A DNA stretch of 64,000 bases, taken from the NCBI RefSeq assembly GCF_029784135.1, contig NC_073746.1:247637307-247701306 (forward strand). The letters are read 5' to 3'. The notes under the pieces were generated by a model. The model saw only the letters and a list, made by a program, of their open reading frames with translations, made no database searches and was not told the origin of the DNA. Made by a program: the position numbers and the translations under genes. This DNA is from Toxorhynchites rutilus septentrionalis (Eukaryota > Arthropoda > Insecta > Diptera > Culicidae). Every line of letters starts with the position of its first letter. Within the stretch, counting starts at the first letter, position 1. This document shows, piece by piece, positions 11,391 through 21,039 of this stretch.

Positions 11391-12201
11391 CAGTGTTGCC
11401 ACACGTACAGATTTATTTGAAAAGCTACAGATTTTTTCGATATTTTTGGTACAAATTCCGTACCGTACAGGGTACAGATTTTCTTCAAAAAGTACAGATT
11501 GGTACAGATTTTTTTCGCGTGTAAAATTTCTTACAATTGAACAGGGCAACGACTTTTAAGCCGCAGTATCGCTGTGTGCTGCTGATCATAAAAGCATTTA
11601 CAATCAATTATAATTGATCAGTTTTATAAGGATGAAAGTCATTGTGTTAGAGGCGTTTCCAGGGTTCTAAAATGGGAATATACAAGATTTGGAGGATAAT
11701 TTCCGTACCCTGAAGATACAAATTACTCCGTAAGCAAATCACAGTTTCAGAAAACGAACATGTGCAGGATTGGTGGACGAAAATTCGATGTCTAAAAAAA
11801 TTGACGATTCAATCGCATTTTCGGCACTTCGATGACTTGTTTGTGCCGTTATCAATAGCCTCACTCCTTGGATTTTTTTTCGAAATATAATCATAATAAA
11901 AAATATGCTTTGAATTCGGCTCAGGAACGATACGATGAACGCTATAGTTGAAGCTATGTTGAAGCGTCATCAAATACACGAATGTCTTGCAAATGTAAAT
12001 TTAGTATTTATAGTATATAATATTCGTTGTGGAAAAAATATATTTTATTAGAAGGAAAAACATACTCATTCAATGTTTTTCCTTCAAATACTTAAAATAT
12101 ATTTTTTCCACAACGAATATTTTCGATGATTTTTGGAAGAAAAAGTACAGATGGGAAAGATTTTTAACTTCTCTGGTACAGATGAAAATGTGGCAACACT
12201 G
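11391..12201. mobile_element. hAT-type non-autonomous element with perfect 8-bp duplication
   Basis: Begins CAGTGTTGCCACACGTACAG and ends with CTGGTACAGATG then TGTGGCAACACTG, giving terminal inverted repeats of CAGTGTTGCCACA type. The 8-bp target duplication GTTGCAGA is perfect (11383-11390 and 12202-12209). TACAGATT-type subterminal motifs repeat several times at the left end (11406-11510) and once or twice at the right. There is no transposase. A long imperfect hairpin sits at 12019-12121. Confidence 0.92.
12019..12121. repeat. Long imperfect hairpin inside hAT element
   Basis: The left arm (about 12019-12063, starting AATATTCGTTGTGGAAAAAA) and right arm (about 12072-12121) are reverse complements with a small bulge and an 8-nt loop. 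The fold would be a near-continuous stem of more than 40 bp. It may be a miniature element inserted in, or an internal palindrome of, the hAT element. Confidence 0.8.
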
Positions 12202-12209
12202 GTTGCAGA

Positions 12210-12800
12210 TGGTATGTAATTGGATTGCTCAGATTTTGAACAATTAAAAAAACAAACAAATTCATGTATTTCAAATTGAGGGAGAAAATTCCTCGCAAAC
12301 GGCCAGATTTATGGAAGGTTTTGTGTGAAATATTCTTCGGTTCCCGCTTCTTCAGAAGAGAAATTATTGTCGCCATGCTCAACATTTTCATACTTCCAAA
12401 TCCTTGCGACCAAGTCATCCAAACTACTGAAAACTTTCAAATGACAATTTATTTTAGTTCGGGACCACCAAAAACCATCCAACCTAAAACCGAATCTATT
12501 AATACGAGTGAGCCTTCTCAGAGCAGCAACTTTCTGTTAGCGTTGATGTAATCGAAAATGCTTCGATACCCACTTCAACTCCGTTAGACGCGGAGTTAAA
12601 AATGGTTTGCCTCTATTTGAGCTTATAATTAAACAAACATTTCGAATAAGAAAAATCAATTGTAATAATAAAATGAATTATAACAAATACAGTACTACCA
12701 TTGAAGTCGATGGAGATACTTATAATAAAATGATAGAGGCTAAATTATTTTGTGGAAAATAAATCAAAACCTTGAGTGCCTTGAGGCACACCTCAATCAT
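12210..12800. other. No supported gene
   Basis: The overlapping frames at 12164-12418 (minus) and 12264-12551 (plus) show no domain and are mutually exclusive. No repeat ends seen. Confidence 0.35.
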
Positions 12801-12811
12801 GCTTGATTGAG

Positions 12812-13085
12812 CTGAAATTTTGCACAGATCAGTTTTTTGTGCCAATAAGCAAAATGTACGTGGTCGGTTTTTCTTTAAATTCGATAATTATTTTATTTCC
12901 CATACTTTCAGTCCCAAAAGGTCGATCTTCGGCTAAAAATGTTTTTTCGAGATGACACCAGATCTCGACGTTTCATGCATTTTTAAGTCATTTGGCATTA
13001 AAAAAAAATGAGCTGAAACTTTGTACAGATCGTTTTTTTGAGCCAATAAACAAAATGTACATGGTCGGTTTTTGAAATTCGATGA
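12812..13085. repeat. Direct repeat pair around GAGCTGAAA motif
   Basis: A roughly 70-bp unit occurs at about 12809-12880 and again at 13010-13080. It contains AGCTGAAA, TTTG(C/T)ACAGATC, CCAATAA(G/A)CAAAATGTAC and TGGTCGGTTTT. The copies are in the same orientation with about 15% differences by eye. This is probably a tandemly organised dispersed repeat. Confidence 0.7.
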
Positions 13086-13134
13086 GGATTTTTTTTCCAT
13101 ACATCCATTGCCACCCTAATGTATATACATCTAT

Positions 13135-13410
13135 ATGAACATACAGCACATACAAGTATATGAACAAAAAAGGATTGACATAACTGATGATTTTAACATT
13201 GATTGGGTCGAACATAGGAAATCTTTTGAATTAAAAGCAATCACCCAAGTCGCTGAATACAGACAAAGAATTGATGATCACACCAGAATAACACGAACAT
13301 CTTCGACGACCATTGACTTGGTTTTTACGAACCTTCGAACAGTCAGACTGGCGTTCCAGTACTCAGAAATATCAGTGGCAAAGCCTGGTATAACTATACG
13401 TTGACTTACA
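13135..13410 (+). pseudogene. LINE endonuclease domain, C-terminal piece
   Basis: The frame contains DDFNIDWVEHRK, matching the GDFN block of apurinic/apyrimidinic-type LINE endonucleases, followed by DDHTRITRTSSTTIDLVFTN, the usual block before the SDH motif. The SDH itself is degraded. This would be roughly the last third of the endonuclease domain of a non-LTR retrotransposon. No reverse transcriptase follows. The preceding part of the same domain lies downstream at 13610-13922, which is the wrong order. Confidence 0.65.
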
Positions 13411-13609
13411 TAAAGAGACAATGTTTAAATTGTAACAAAATTAAAAACGAGCGAAGAATAGACATAGATTCAACATTTTGCGTGGAGTACAAACTGCCTC
13501 CGAAACTACGGAATTACGAGAGATAGAAGATATTTAGCCATCCAAGAAAGGATCGTATAAAAATTATGATGCACTTTATCTAAATGTGGCACACACTTTG
13601 ACGAAATAG

Positions 13610-13922
13610 AAATACTGTTGTCCAACGAAAAACCGAAATTGTTAATTATGGTTGAAACACATTTAACGGAAATTAGTTATCTGATTGAATTCAATGTAGT
13701 TGGATACACAATGATTGATTGCTTGTCGAGATATCCATGTATATTTCGAACCTTCTATATTTTGAAGAACTTTTCAATGGTACACATGGGGACAATTGGT
13801 TTCTGGCCGTTGGATGTAAAGAGGATGTAAAATTTCAGGAATATACGATGGAATATACCATTCGCCTAGTGCTAGTGTCAAAACCTTCTTGGAACTTTTG
13901 GAAGATGTATGGCTACAGCATA
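13610..13922 (+). pseudogene. LINE endonuclease domain, N-terminal piece
   Basis: Two frames (13618-13830 and 13719-13925) together read LLSNEKPKLLIMVETHLTE, the TETHL block of LINE endonucleases. A glycine-poor YISNLLYFEELFNGTHGDNW segment and FQEYTMEYTIR / YHSPSASVKTFLELLEDVW-type text follow, matching the region up to the GDFN block. At least one frameshift near 13840 is needed. It ends where a miniature element begins (13925). Confidence 0.65.
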
Positions 13923-13924
13923 TA

Positions 13925-14070
13925 GGGGAGCCGCGGGTAAGACGGACAGTGGGGGTATGATGGACAGGTGGTTGATTTGTATAGTTGCATTTTGAATTTC
14001 AAATTTCTGTTGATGGGAAACTCTTCTACATGCTATTCTATAATATTTATTTAAAAAAAAAAATTCTTGC
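13925..14070 (-). mobile_element. Fragment of the GGGGA...TCCCC miniature element family
   Basis: Starts after TATA with GGGGAGCCGCGGGTAAGACG, the reverse complement of the right end of the element at 3401-3779, and continues colinearly for about 150 bp (TGGTTGATTTGTATAGTTGC). The other end is lost. Confidence 0.75.
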
Positions 14071-14299
14071 TTTATATTAATAACATCAAACAGATGTTAA
14101 ATGACAGTGTCGTAAACTTTTTTGCTGACGACACAGTAATCGATCGCTCCACCTTTTGATTATTGTACATATGTGCTATTTCTTGCAAATACGAGGCAAA
14201 TGAAAAGAATGCAAATTGTTCACAATAAGAACATGTGCTTGATATATAGATGTGATCGACTTACTCCACGAAGATTTATGCCTACAATGGAACATGAGA

Positions 14300-14745
14300 T
14301 AAGCTAGGGATAGCTCGACCGGAATACTTGTAAATTCAACTTCTCAACAGATAATTATATCAACACTTTTCTTTGCTGTGGCAGATCTCATTGCAGATTC
14401 AGCTTGACACGTTTGTGCCCCAGGTTGAATTCAGGGCCTGAAGTATCGGCTGGAATCAGGCTTAGGTTTGCTCAGCTGTCTAGTCTATCTGGTATCCAGC
14501 GTAGCGGGAATTCCATTGTAAATTCAAGGCAATGCTTGCATAGGTATTGGGTTCAATTCTGATCAGTCAACAATTTCTTCGGGTCGAAAATTTTCTTGAC
14601 ATGCCTTGGGATATGTGAAGTAATGTAAATTCATGGCTAACACTGACATAGACATTGGGTTCAATACCCGATCGGTCTAGGGTCTTCCAGGGTTGGAAAT
14701 TCTCTCGACATGCCATGGAATAAATACCTTAGGTTGATTACATAA
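14300..14745. repeat. Dispersed repeat unit, copy 1
   Basis: Shared text with 15180-15740 includes GAATACTTGTAAAT, TTTGCTCAGCTGTCT, TTGGGTTCAAT and CTTGACATGCCTTGGGAT. The last pair occurs twice here (about 14548-14612 and 14652-14720). GGGTTCAATACCCG resembles a polymerase III B box, so a tRNA-derived origin is possible, but no A box was found. Confidence 0.65.
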
Positions 14746-15175
14746 ATTGTTCTTCCAATTAGGAATCTACGTTTGAGATATAACCAGTCAGTTTGTTTTT
14801 TTTTTACTTTAATGTGCTTACTGGTTATTTTGATAATTGTTGCATAATGATCAACAAGAGAACTCGTACAGCTCAAACTTTTTGAGGGGACCATCATCAT
14901 TATTTCATTATTTCATAATACGAATAAGTTATTGTCTTTTGTGAGTATGTGTGACCGAGTTTTTTAACGTAAGACTATGGTGATGATGGTATTTTTTTTC
15001 TTTTATTTTTATCTTAGTTTTTCAATTAAATTTAAAACATAATTGTGAAATCTACAAATGTTTGAGCTCACGCGCGTTGGCAAACATAGAGAAACGTGAG
15101 ATTGAACAAGAGCAAAAACATTTTCGATCGAATAAAACAAAGTCATTCCAAAGGGTTTAATGTGAAAACCAGAGC
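14746..15175. other. AT-rich DNA, no gene
   Basis: The minus-strand frame (14661-14900) runs into the repeat and lacks a domain. Poly(T) tracts near 14797 and 14992. Confidence 0.35.
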
Positions 15176-15179
15176 GAAG

Positions 15180-15740
15180 CTAAGAATAGCTCGACTGGAA
15201 TACTTGTAAATGCATCTTCTCAAAAGATAATAATTATATGAAAAGATTTTTCCTTGTTGCGGCAGATCTCATTGAAGCTTCAGGTTGATACGTTCATATT
15301 CCAGGTTGAGGGTAGGGCCAGAAGTATCGGGTGGAATTAGGTATAGGTTTGCTCAGCTGTCTGGTCTCGGAAATGATTGTATTAGCAGGTCGTTGTCGGG
15401 TATTTAGTAAAGCAGAAATTCTTTTGTAAATTCAAGGCTTATACTGACATAGGTATTGGGTTCAATTCCAGATCGGCCAAGGAGTTTTTCGAGTGGGAAA
15501 TTTTCTTGACATGCCTTGGGATAAGTAATGAGCCTGAAGTATCGGCTAGAAATAGGCTTGGGTTTGCTCAGCTGCTAGAGCTCGGAAACGATCGCAATTG
15601 CAGGACGTGACCGAGGATCTGATAAAGCGGGAATTCCATTGTAAATTCATTGTTCAATTCCCGATCGGTCTAAGGTCTTCCCGGGTTGGAAATTCTCTCG
15701 ACATGCCATGGATTGAATACCTTAGATAAAGGCTTAAATT
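15180..15740. repeat. Dispersed repeat units, copies 2 and 3
   Basis: Two further units in tandem (about 15180-15530 and 15531-15740), each with TTTGCTCAGCTG, a GTTCAATTCC(A/C)GATCGG block and (T/C)TTGACATGCC(T/A)TGG. With 14300-14745 this makes a cluster of four copies of the GTTCAAT/GACATGCC module in 1.4 kb. Confidence 0.7.
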
Positions 15741-15829
15741 GTTCTTTCGATTAGTTTTCTCTTCTATTTAGTGTGCTCACTAATTAGTATGATGTAATAA
15801 AGAAATACAGTAACTCAATTGTTATCAAT

Positions 15830-16376
15830 AAGATAACTCGTCCTGCTTAAACCTGTGTAGGGAAATGAGGTGGGACCATCATCAGTCAAAACTTCAAACC
15901 TGTGCTGGGCGGTGAAGAACAGTAGTCTCGGAAGCTGCCAAAAGACCGCCTTGATGTAAGTCTCATCATCCATGATGAGACAATGAGGCTTCGTCAGCAT
16001 CTGGATATACAGTTTCCGCGCCCGTGACTTTCCCACCGCATTTTGCCGTTCGTCACGGTTTGGAGCTTTCTTTCTCTCTGAATAAAAGACTTGGACAGAT
16101 TCATCTTTTTGGCCATATCCCTGACCGAAGCATTGGGATTCCGCTTAAACGCTTTCACGACATGCTTGTGATCCTGATTACTAATAGAACATCCATTCTG
16201 ACCGCATTTCTCCTTCCGTTTGATGCTCAGAGTTCAGTAGAAACGTTTAAACACACGACTCACCGTTGACTGCACGATTAATAGAATTTTTTTGCCGATG
16301 TCCTGAAAGGGAAGTTGAGGACATTCCAGATGCTTGCGCAAAATCAACTCGCGAAGTTGCTTTCCGAGTGACGCCA
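15830..16376 (-). pseudogene. ITmD37E-like transposase, N-terminal half
   Basis: On the minus strand an ATG at about 16376 starts MASLGKQLRELILRKHLECP, an ITm-type N-terminus. The body continues with a helix-turn-helix region, a linker (GCSISNQDHKHVVKAFKRNP), KMNLSKSFIQR, and then VGKSRARKLYIQMLTKPHCL with the first catalytic block IMDDETYIKAVFWQLPRLLFF. Several single-base frameshifts and stops break it (near 16268 and 16050, for example). The reading stops being homologous after the HRFEV block, so the second aspartate and the last acidic residue are missing. It cannot encode an active enzyme. Confidence 0.78.
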
Positions 16377-16734
16377 TTTTTTCAATTTTTCGAAATACAG
16401 GTCGGACTCGATTATCTGGAGACTCGATTATCCGGGATTCGATTATCCGGAATTTTAGACTCGATTATCCGGAGTATTTTATTTTTGATTTTCGGAAATT
16501 TTGAATAATTTGTATAATAATTCTATATTGAATAGCTAATATGGGTATCAAATGAATGGGCTTGCCTAGTAGAACACAGTTATTTATGAAAAATGCACAA
16601 AAATATATCAAAAGAAAGTTCTCGATTAGTAGAACATAGCAGATAATGAAAAATCCAATTCAAGGATGGCCGCAGTCCCCAAACAACTAATTACTTTTTG
16701 AAAGGTTTCATTCAGCTTGACCTGTTTCTATGTA

Positions 16735-16935
16735 TGTTTGAATGTTTGTTGGGTTGCCCCATTAATAGAAAATTGACCCCGTTCCTGTTGAATGATTGAT
16801 CTGTAAAAAATGGCTTGATTTGGAGAATACACTACACTATGAACAACATAAATTCGAAAAGGTCGCCGCCACAAAATGGTTGACTATTTATCGACTATGT
16901 CGACTATGCAATCCCCTCAATATTGGTATCAAATG
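16735..16935. repeat. Dispersed repeat shared with 51010-51180
   Basis: Similarity includes GTCG(C/T)CGCCACAAAATG, CGACTATGT, CCTC(A/G)ATAT and AATGAAA(C/T)GATTTG(G/A)CTAATAGAA. It forms part of the interior of the 16398-17872 element, so 51010-51180 is probably a fragment of a sibling. Confidence 0.65.
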
Positions 16936-16969
16936 AAACGATTTGGCTAATAGAATACAGTACAGGTCG

Positions 16970-17215
16970 GGCTCGATTATATACAGAGTCGATTATATGC
17001 GATTTGATTATATACAATTTTGGACTCGATTATATTTATTTTGGAAAAAAAATTTTTTTTTTTGTATTTCAAATATGACTTATTTCATGAAGAAATGTAA
17101 CCTTTCAACGTTAAGGTGAAGTTTAAGTGGCTATTACATGTACAGTGGGGTAAAAGTCGTGATTTTTGAAGATTTTGCTTGAATTTTCACCAGGAATTGT
17201 TTATATCGATATTGC
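16970..17215. repeat. Internal GTCGGGCTCGATTATAT-type element part
   Basis: Text from ACAGGTCGGGCTCGATTATA through TTTTCACCAGGAATTGTTTA is repeated at 24590-24820. It marks a second miniature family with ends similar to those of its host element. Confidence 0.65.
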
Positions 17216-18009
17216 AGTCAAATTAAGAAAGATAGAAGGCGTGTGTCAAAGAACAAATTGTGGAGCGGTTAAAGAACTTCATTTTAATTGATAGAAACAA
17301 TCTAGTTGATTATAAATTTTAATTGGTAGAAACAATCTAGTTGATTATAAATTTTTAGGATATAATTAATAATAACACATTAAAAATGATTAACTTTTAA
17401 GTGTTTCACTTCCAAAATGTTATTAAAATTCACTAATTTAGTTGTTCCACTACTATATCCTGTACTAAATTTTCTCATCTTTCAAATGAAAGCATCAGAA
17501 TCGTCTTCCGTAGCGTACTTTTTAATGTAGAACTAGTTAGAGGCAACAGAGTCCAAAACAAAAAAAAAAGTTTTATAACTCTGTCATTATTGAAATTCGA
17601 ACATATGCGTAGGGGGATTTTTTCCATCAAATATGACCGTCTATCACCTCCTGAGGGAATCTGGATAAATTATTTTTTTTCATGTGAGAAAGGTGTTTTC
17701 TGACTTCAAGGGAATGAATCAAAAATCAAATTCCTCTTTTATTTTCAAAAAACGAAAAATACATGCAAAAAAAACAAATAAAGAAAAAAAATTGTTTTGA
17801 CTCGATTATTCGGAGGATTCGATTATCCGGAGTGAAAAAAAATCAATACTCCGGATAATCGAGTCCGACCTGTACTACCAGCGAGAAAAATACTGTGTTT
17901 CTACAAAACCTGTTTCTACCCATATTTTCAAGAGAAAACACCCAATGGATAATTTTCTACAGTATTTTTCCCGTGATGCAATTTGATGTAGGACACCCTT
18001 TATTGGAGC

Positions 18010-18340
18010 TTTAGCATCCGATTGGGCATATACTTCGAATTTTGCCTATCCCAAATCAATTCTATTGGGATGATTGAATTTTGGTTTCCACGTCATAGCC
18101 ATAAACCTGATTCGTAAACAGTTACGAAAAACTAAGTGAAAAAGTCACTTAAAAAAAGAATTTGGATGATCACAAGTTGCCGACAAACTTTGTTCGGAGA
18201 TTTAAAATCAATTGATTGCTAAACCGATCACATGGTTCTTCTATTAAGCACCAAAGCCCCACTAACACGCTAGCATACTCGCAAACAAATCCAATACCTT
18301 TCTGCTGTATCTCAACAAATTGAAACAAAATAAACCAAGC
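18010..18340. other. No recognisable feature
   Basis: AT-rich. The minus-strand frame at 18170-18352 has no domain. Confidence 0.35.
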
Positions 18341-18344
18341 CTGA

Positions 18345-18608
18345 AAGGGCAATGCTCAGGCGTTCCTAGGCGCCAGAAAGAGAAAGCTTGAAAAAGGTAC
18401 ACGCCAAGGGCTCGCGGTACGTCTCGGTCCTCGTATCGTAGTACCTCCGGACGAGGTCACGAAGGTGGCGCCGACAGTAGCAGCGGCTTCGGCGGCGACG
18501 GCTGCCACGACAAGCAGAAGCAGCCAGAAGGTTACGCAACAACGCACTCCACTAAATGGCACTCTATTAATCAAGTGCAGATCAGCAATGAGAAGTTATA
18601 TGCAATGA
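18345..18608 (+). other. GC-rich open frame, possible exon
   Basis: A stop-free frame of 87 codons (stop TGA at 18606) is sharply more GC-rich than its surroundings. It reads as basic and alanine/threonine/serine-rich protein (GARKRKLEKGTRQ; VPPDEVTKVAPTVAAASAA). There is no upstream ATG. A possible acceptor (GCTCAG at 18354-18359) precedes it and an AAGGTTACG donor-like site lies inside near 18530. The minus strand is also open (18356-18574, leucine/alanine-rich), so coding sense is ambiguous. It could be an exon of a host gene or only a GC-rich conserved element. I do not recognise it. Confidence 0.25.
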
Positions 18609-18609
18609 A

Positions 18610-19970
18610 ACAAAATGAAAATTTAAAAGAAACACCAAGAAGCAAAACAAGTTAAACTTTGACAAAAAAAAAAACAACTGATAAACTGACATGCGAAATG
18701 GCACATCGTAATTGTGGTACACTTAGCGTGTGTACTCGCAATCGAGTCTGGTGGGTTCGAAACGAATACCAAACATGCATGAAAAAAATACTTCCGTGAG
18801 GATTCCGACAATCACCGCGATCGGTAAACAATTCGGACACTTGGTTTGGCAATTAGCGATTTATTTGTGATTTCAATGGGTACGGAGTCGGTATCTATGC
18901 TGTTCCCATCCGAGCATACCCTTCGGGGGGACACGATGTGCCTCCCAAAGCGAGCCGCACGTTATGCTGCCGATGCAAGTAATTGCAATTATTATTAATA
19001 ACATGGAACACAAACGGAAACAATGGCGAAATCAGCGCCGTTTGTCGGCGCTCGCCACACACGGAACCGTGGAGATAATTGAATTCCGAATGGAGGATCC
19101 GCGAATCGTTTATGCGTTTATGTGTTAAATTGAGCTAGCAAAGGTACGAGCCCCGCGCTTTGATTGTGGGCTCATTGTTCTCGGCGATGCGGCTGCGGAT
19201 TTACCACCGCCGCCGCCGCTTCTCACCCGCACTTATCGGACAATGTAATCGAACAAAGACGACCTATAATTACACATCGAGCACTCCGATGTCGGACTCG
19301 TGGGCAGTTGGTAGAATTTGAATAGAGACAATCATAAGAGAAAATAGAAACGGAATAAAACTAAAGAAGAAGAAGAACGAAGAAGAAGCAAAATATGAGG
19401 GAAGAAAACGGACACACGTGGGAAAAAGAAAACAGAACTGAGATCATTTCGAAATGTTCGTTACCATCCATAGTGGGAAAAATCTCATTTCCATACAATA
19501 CAATTCGAAATGGTGATTCACGCTTCGGTTGCAGTTTAATAAATAAAATGTACTCGCCATAATTTTGGACAACTTCTCGACTTCTTATCTGTCATGCTGG
19601 CGTGTCAAACAGATTCTCCAGCAGTTATTGTATGGCAACGGGAATGCGATTCGTAATATCTTCGAATTCACAGAGCAATCACGGAGTCTGTGATTGATGA
19701 TGATGGCTGACTCGGCTTATGGGTTATACAAAGTGCTAAGTACGTAATGAGATGACCTTTTCATTTTCTTCTGACTTTTGTGAAATTACTGCACGTCTAC
19801 TGTTCTCCTTCTGTATACAAGTTTAAGGTTCAGATAATCAGTGCGAAGTAATCTTTCATCGGATTGATACGGGCGAATGACAGTGCGCGGCCTTTGTTAC
19901 TTAAACTCCGCGACCGACACTGACACAATTGTAGCGCAATTAATCGCACGATGTGGCTTGAAAATTCACA
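18610..19970. other. Unique, partly GC-rich DNA; possible regulatory region
   Basis: 18880-19320 is GC-rich, repeat-free and without a sustained frame. It includes CCGCCGCCGCCGC (19207-19220). AAGAAG-type simple repeats lie at 19364-19390. The look is of conserved non-coding DNA of a host locus, but conservation cannot be tested here. Confidence 0.3.
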
Positions 19971-19980
19971 TTTATTGAAG

Positions 19981-20197
19981 TGCTCCCGTGACCGAGTGGT
20001 TAACGTCACACATTATCATGCCGGAAGATTCGGGTTCGATTCTCGTTCTGGTCGGGGGATTTTTCGTCAAAGAAATTTCTTCCGACCCACACTGTGATCC
20101 ACGCGTATTACTACTGATAAAAATGACGCAAGTAAATAGTAATTGAGTCTGTGAAAAAATCCACTGGGAAAGTGCAGTTCAAGAAGAAGGCTTATTA
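19981..20197 (+). mobile_element. tRNA-derived SINE, family 1 copy A
   Basis: A tRNA-like head carries an A box (GACCGAGTGGTTAAC) and a B box (GGGTTCGATTC), followed by the family body (ATTTTTCGTCAAAGAAATTT). Compared with the copy at 38704-38974, an internal piece is missing. The flanks TTATTGAAG (19972-19980) and TTACTGAAG (20198-20206) fit a diverged target duplication. Not a functional tRNA gene: no paired acceptor stem. Confidence 0.8.
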
Positions 20198-20199
20198 TT

Positions 20200-20484
20200 A
20201 CTGAAGGATCACCCTTTTTTGCATGTTGAAATTGTTATTGAAAATATTCTGTACGCATATATATTGCATTTTCCTTTTCTTCGACCCCAGTTTCGTAATG
20301 TAATAACCCCGGATTATTCGTTTACAAGATTTAATTTCTTGTAAAGAATCTTGTAGAATCTTGTAAAGGTTTTGCATTTGTGAAATCAGTAATAAGATAT
20401 TCTCATAAATATTCGGTTGAGTATTATGTATTTAGTTCCATACACCGGGAATAATTACTGATAGAAGAGCTTTTTGGAGTAACA
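20200..20484. other. AT-rich spacer
   Basis: No gene or repeat recognised before the transposon end at 20489. Confidence 0.4.
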
Positions 20485-20488
20485 TTGT

Positions 20489-20814
20489 CACGGTGCCCCC
20501 CTGGACCATTATTATAAAAAAGTGACCATCAACACCAAGTACAGGGCTCGATTCCTTAGGCAATTTTACACCTCTGGGCAAATTTAAAAAAAAATCCCGT
20601 CGAGAAATCTTGATTTGAAGGTTTTTGGTCAAACTAACCAAAATAATCATAATTCTATGTACTTAATATCGCCAAGATACCTCTAAAAAGGTCCAACAAG
20701 TTGTCCGAGATGTTTTCAACCGGAAGGTACATATTTCCGTTGTTACAATTGTAATTATTTACAACTGACTTAACTCACTAAACAGTCTTAAGTATGTTGT
20801 TTATACGGTTTATT
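20489..20814 (+). repeat. Left terminal inverted repeat of CACGGTG transposon
   Basis: About 325 bp colinear with the reverse complement of 23445-23777. Shared text includes GTGACCATCAA, GGGCTCGATTCCTT, TTGGCGATATTAAGTAC in complement, and AATTATTTACAACTGACTT. The match fades after TTAAGTATGTTGTTTATACG. Confidence 0.88.
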
Positions 20815-21039
20815 TTGTAATAATTAATACAGAGGAAGAATCTATCGGCTAAATATTTATAGCTTACTTTGTTTTATTGCCGACCAACTAAAAAAAATCA
20901 GCGGGCATAGTAGGCTTTGAAATTTTAAAATATCCCTAATCATCAAGCTCCAGCAACGTTGAGCACGTGGTTACGATATAGTTGTATTTTTTCTTGTGAT
21001 AATCTCGTGTGTGCAGTTTTTCCTTCAAAATGGATTGTC

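Larger units (their letters stand above)
16398..17872. mobile_element. Pogo/Tc1-type non-autonomous element with TA duplication
   Basis: Ends CAGGTCGGACTCGATTATCT... and ...GGATAATCGAGTCCGACCTG are inverted repeats between TA dinucleotides (16396-16397 and 17873-17874). ATTATCCGG motifs repeat subterminally at both ends. The interior carries a second, related CAGGTCGGGCTCGATTATAT end at 16970, so it is either composite or hosts another member. No transposase. It interrupts the ITm relic cleanly, which makes it the younger insertion. Confidence 0.85.
15815..18000 (-). mobile_element. ITm (ITmD37E-like) relic split by a pogo-type insertion
   Basis: The 5' end on the minus strand is at 18000 (AAGGGTGTCC-type end, with TA at 18001-18002). 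The element runs down to 17875, is interrupted by the insertion at 16398-17872, and resumes at 16395 with the transposase N-terminus. It ends near 15815 without its right terminus. Same family as 5297-5935. Confidence 0.78.

Noticed and set aside
20489..20540. Full 12- or 23-spacer recombination signal sequence
   Set aside because: Only the heptamer-like CACGGTG is evident; no convincing ACAAAAACC-type nonamer at either spacing.
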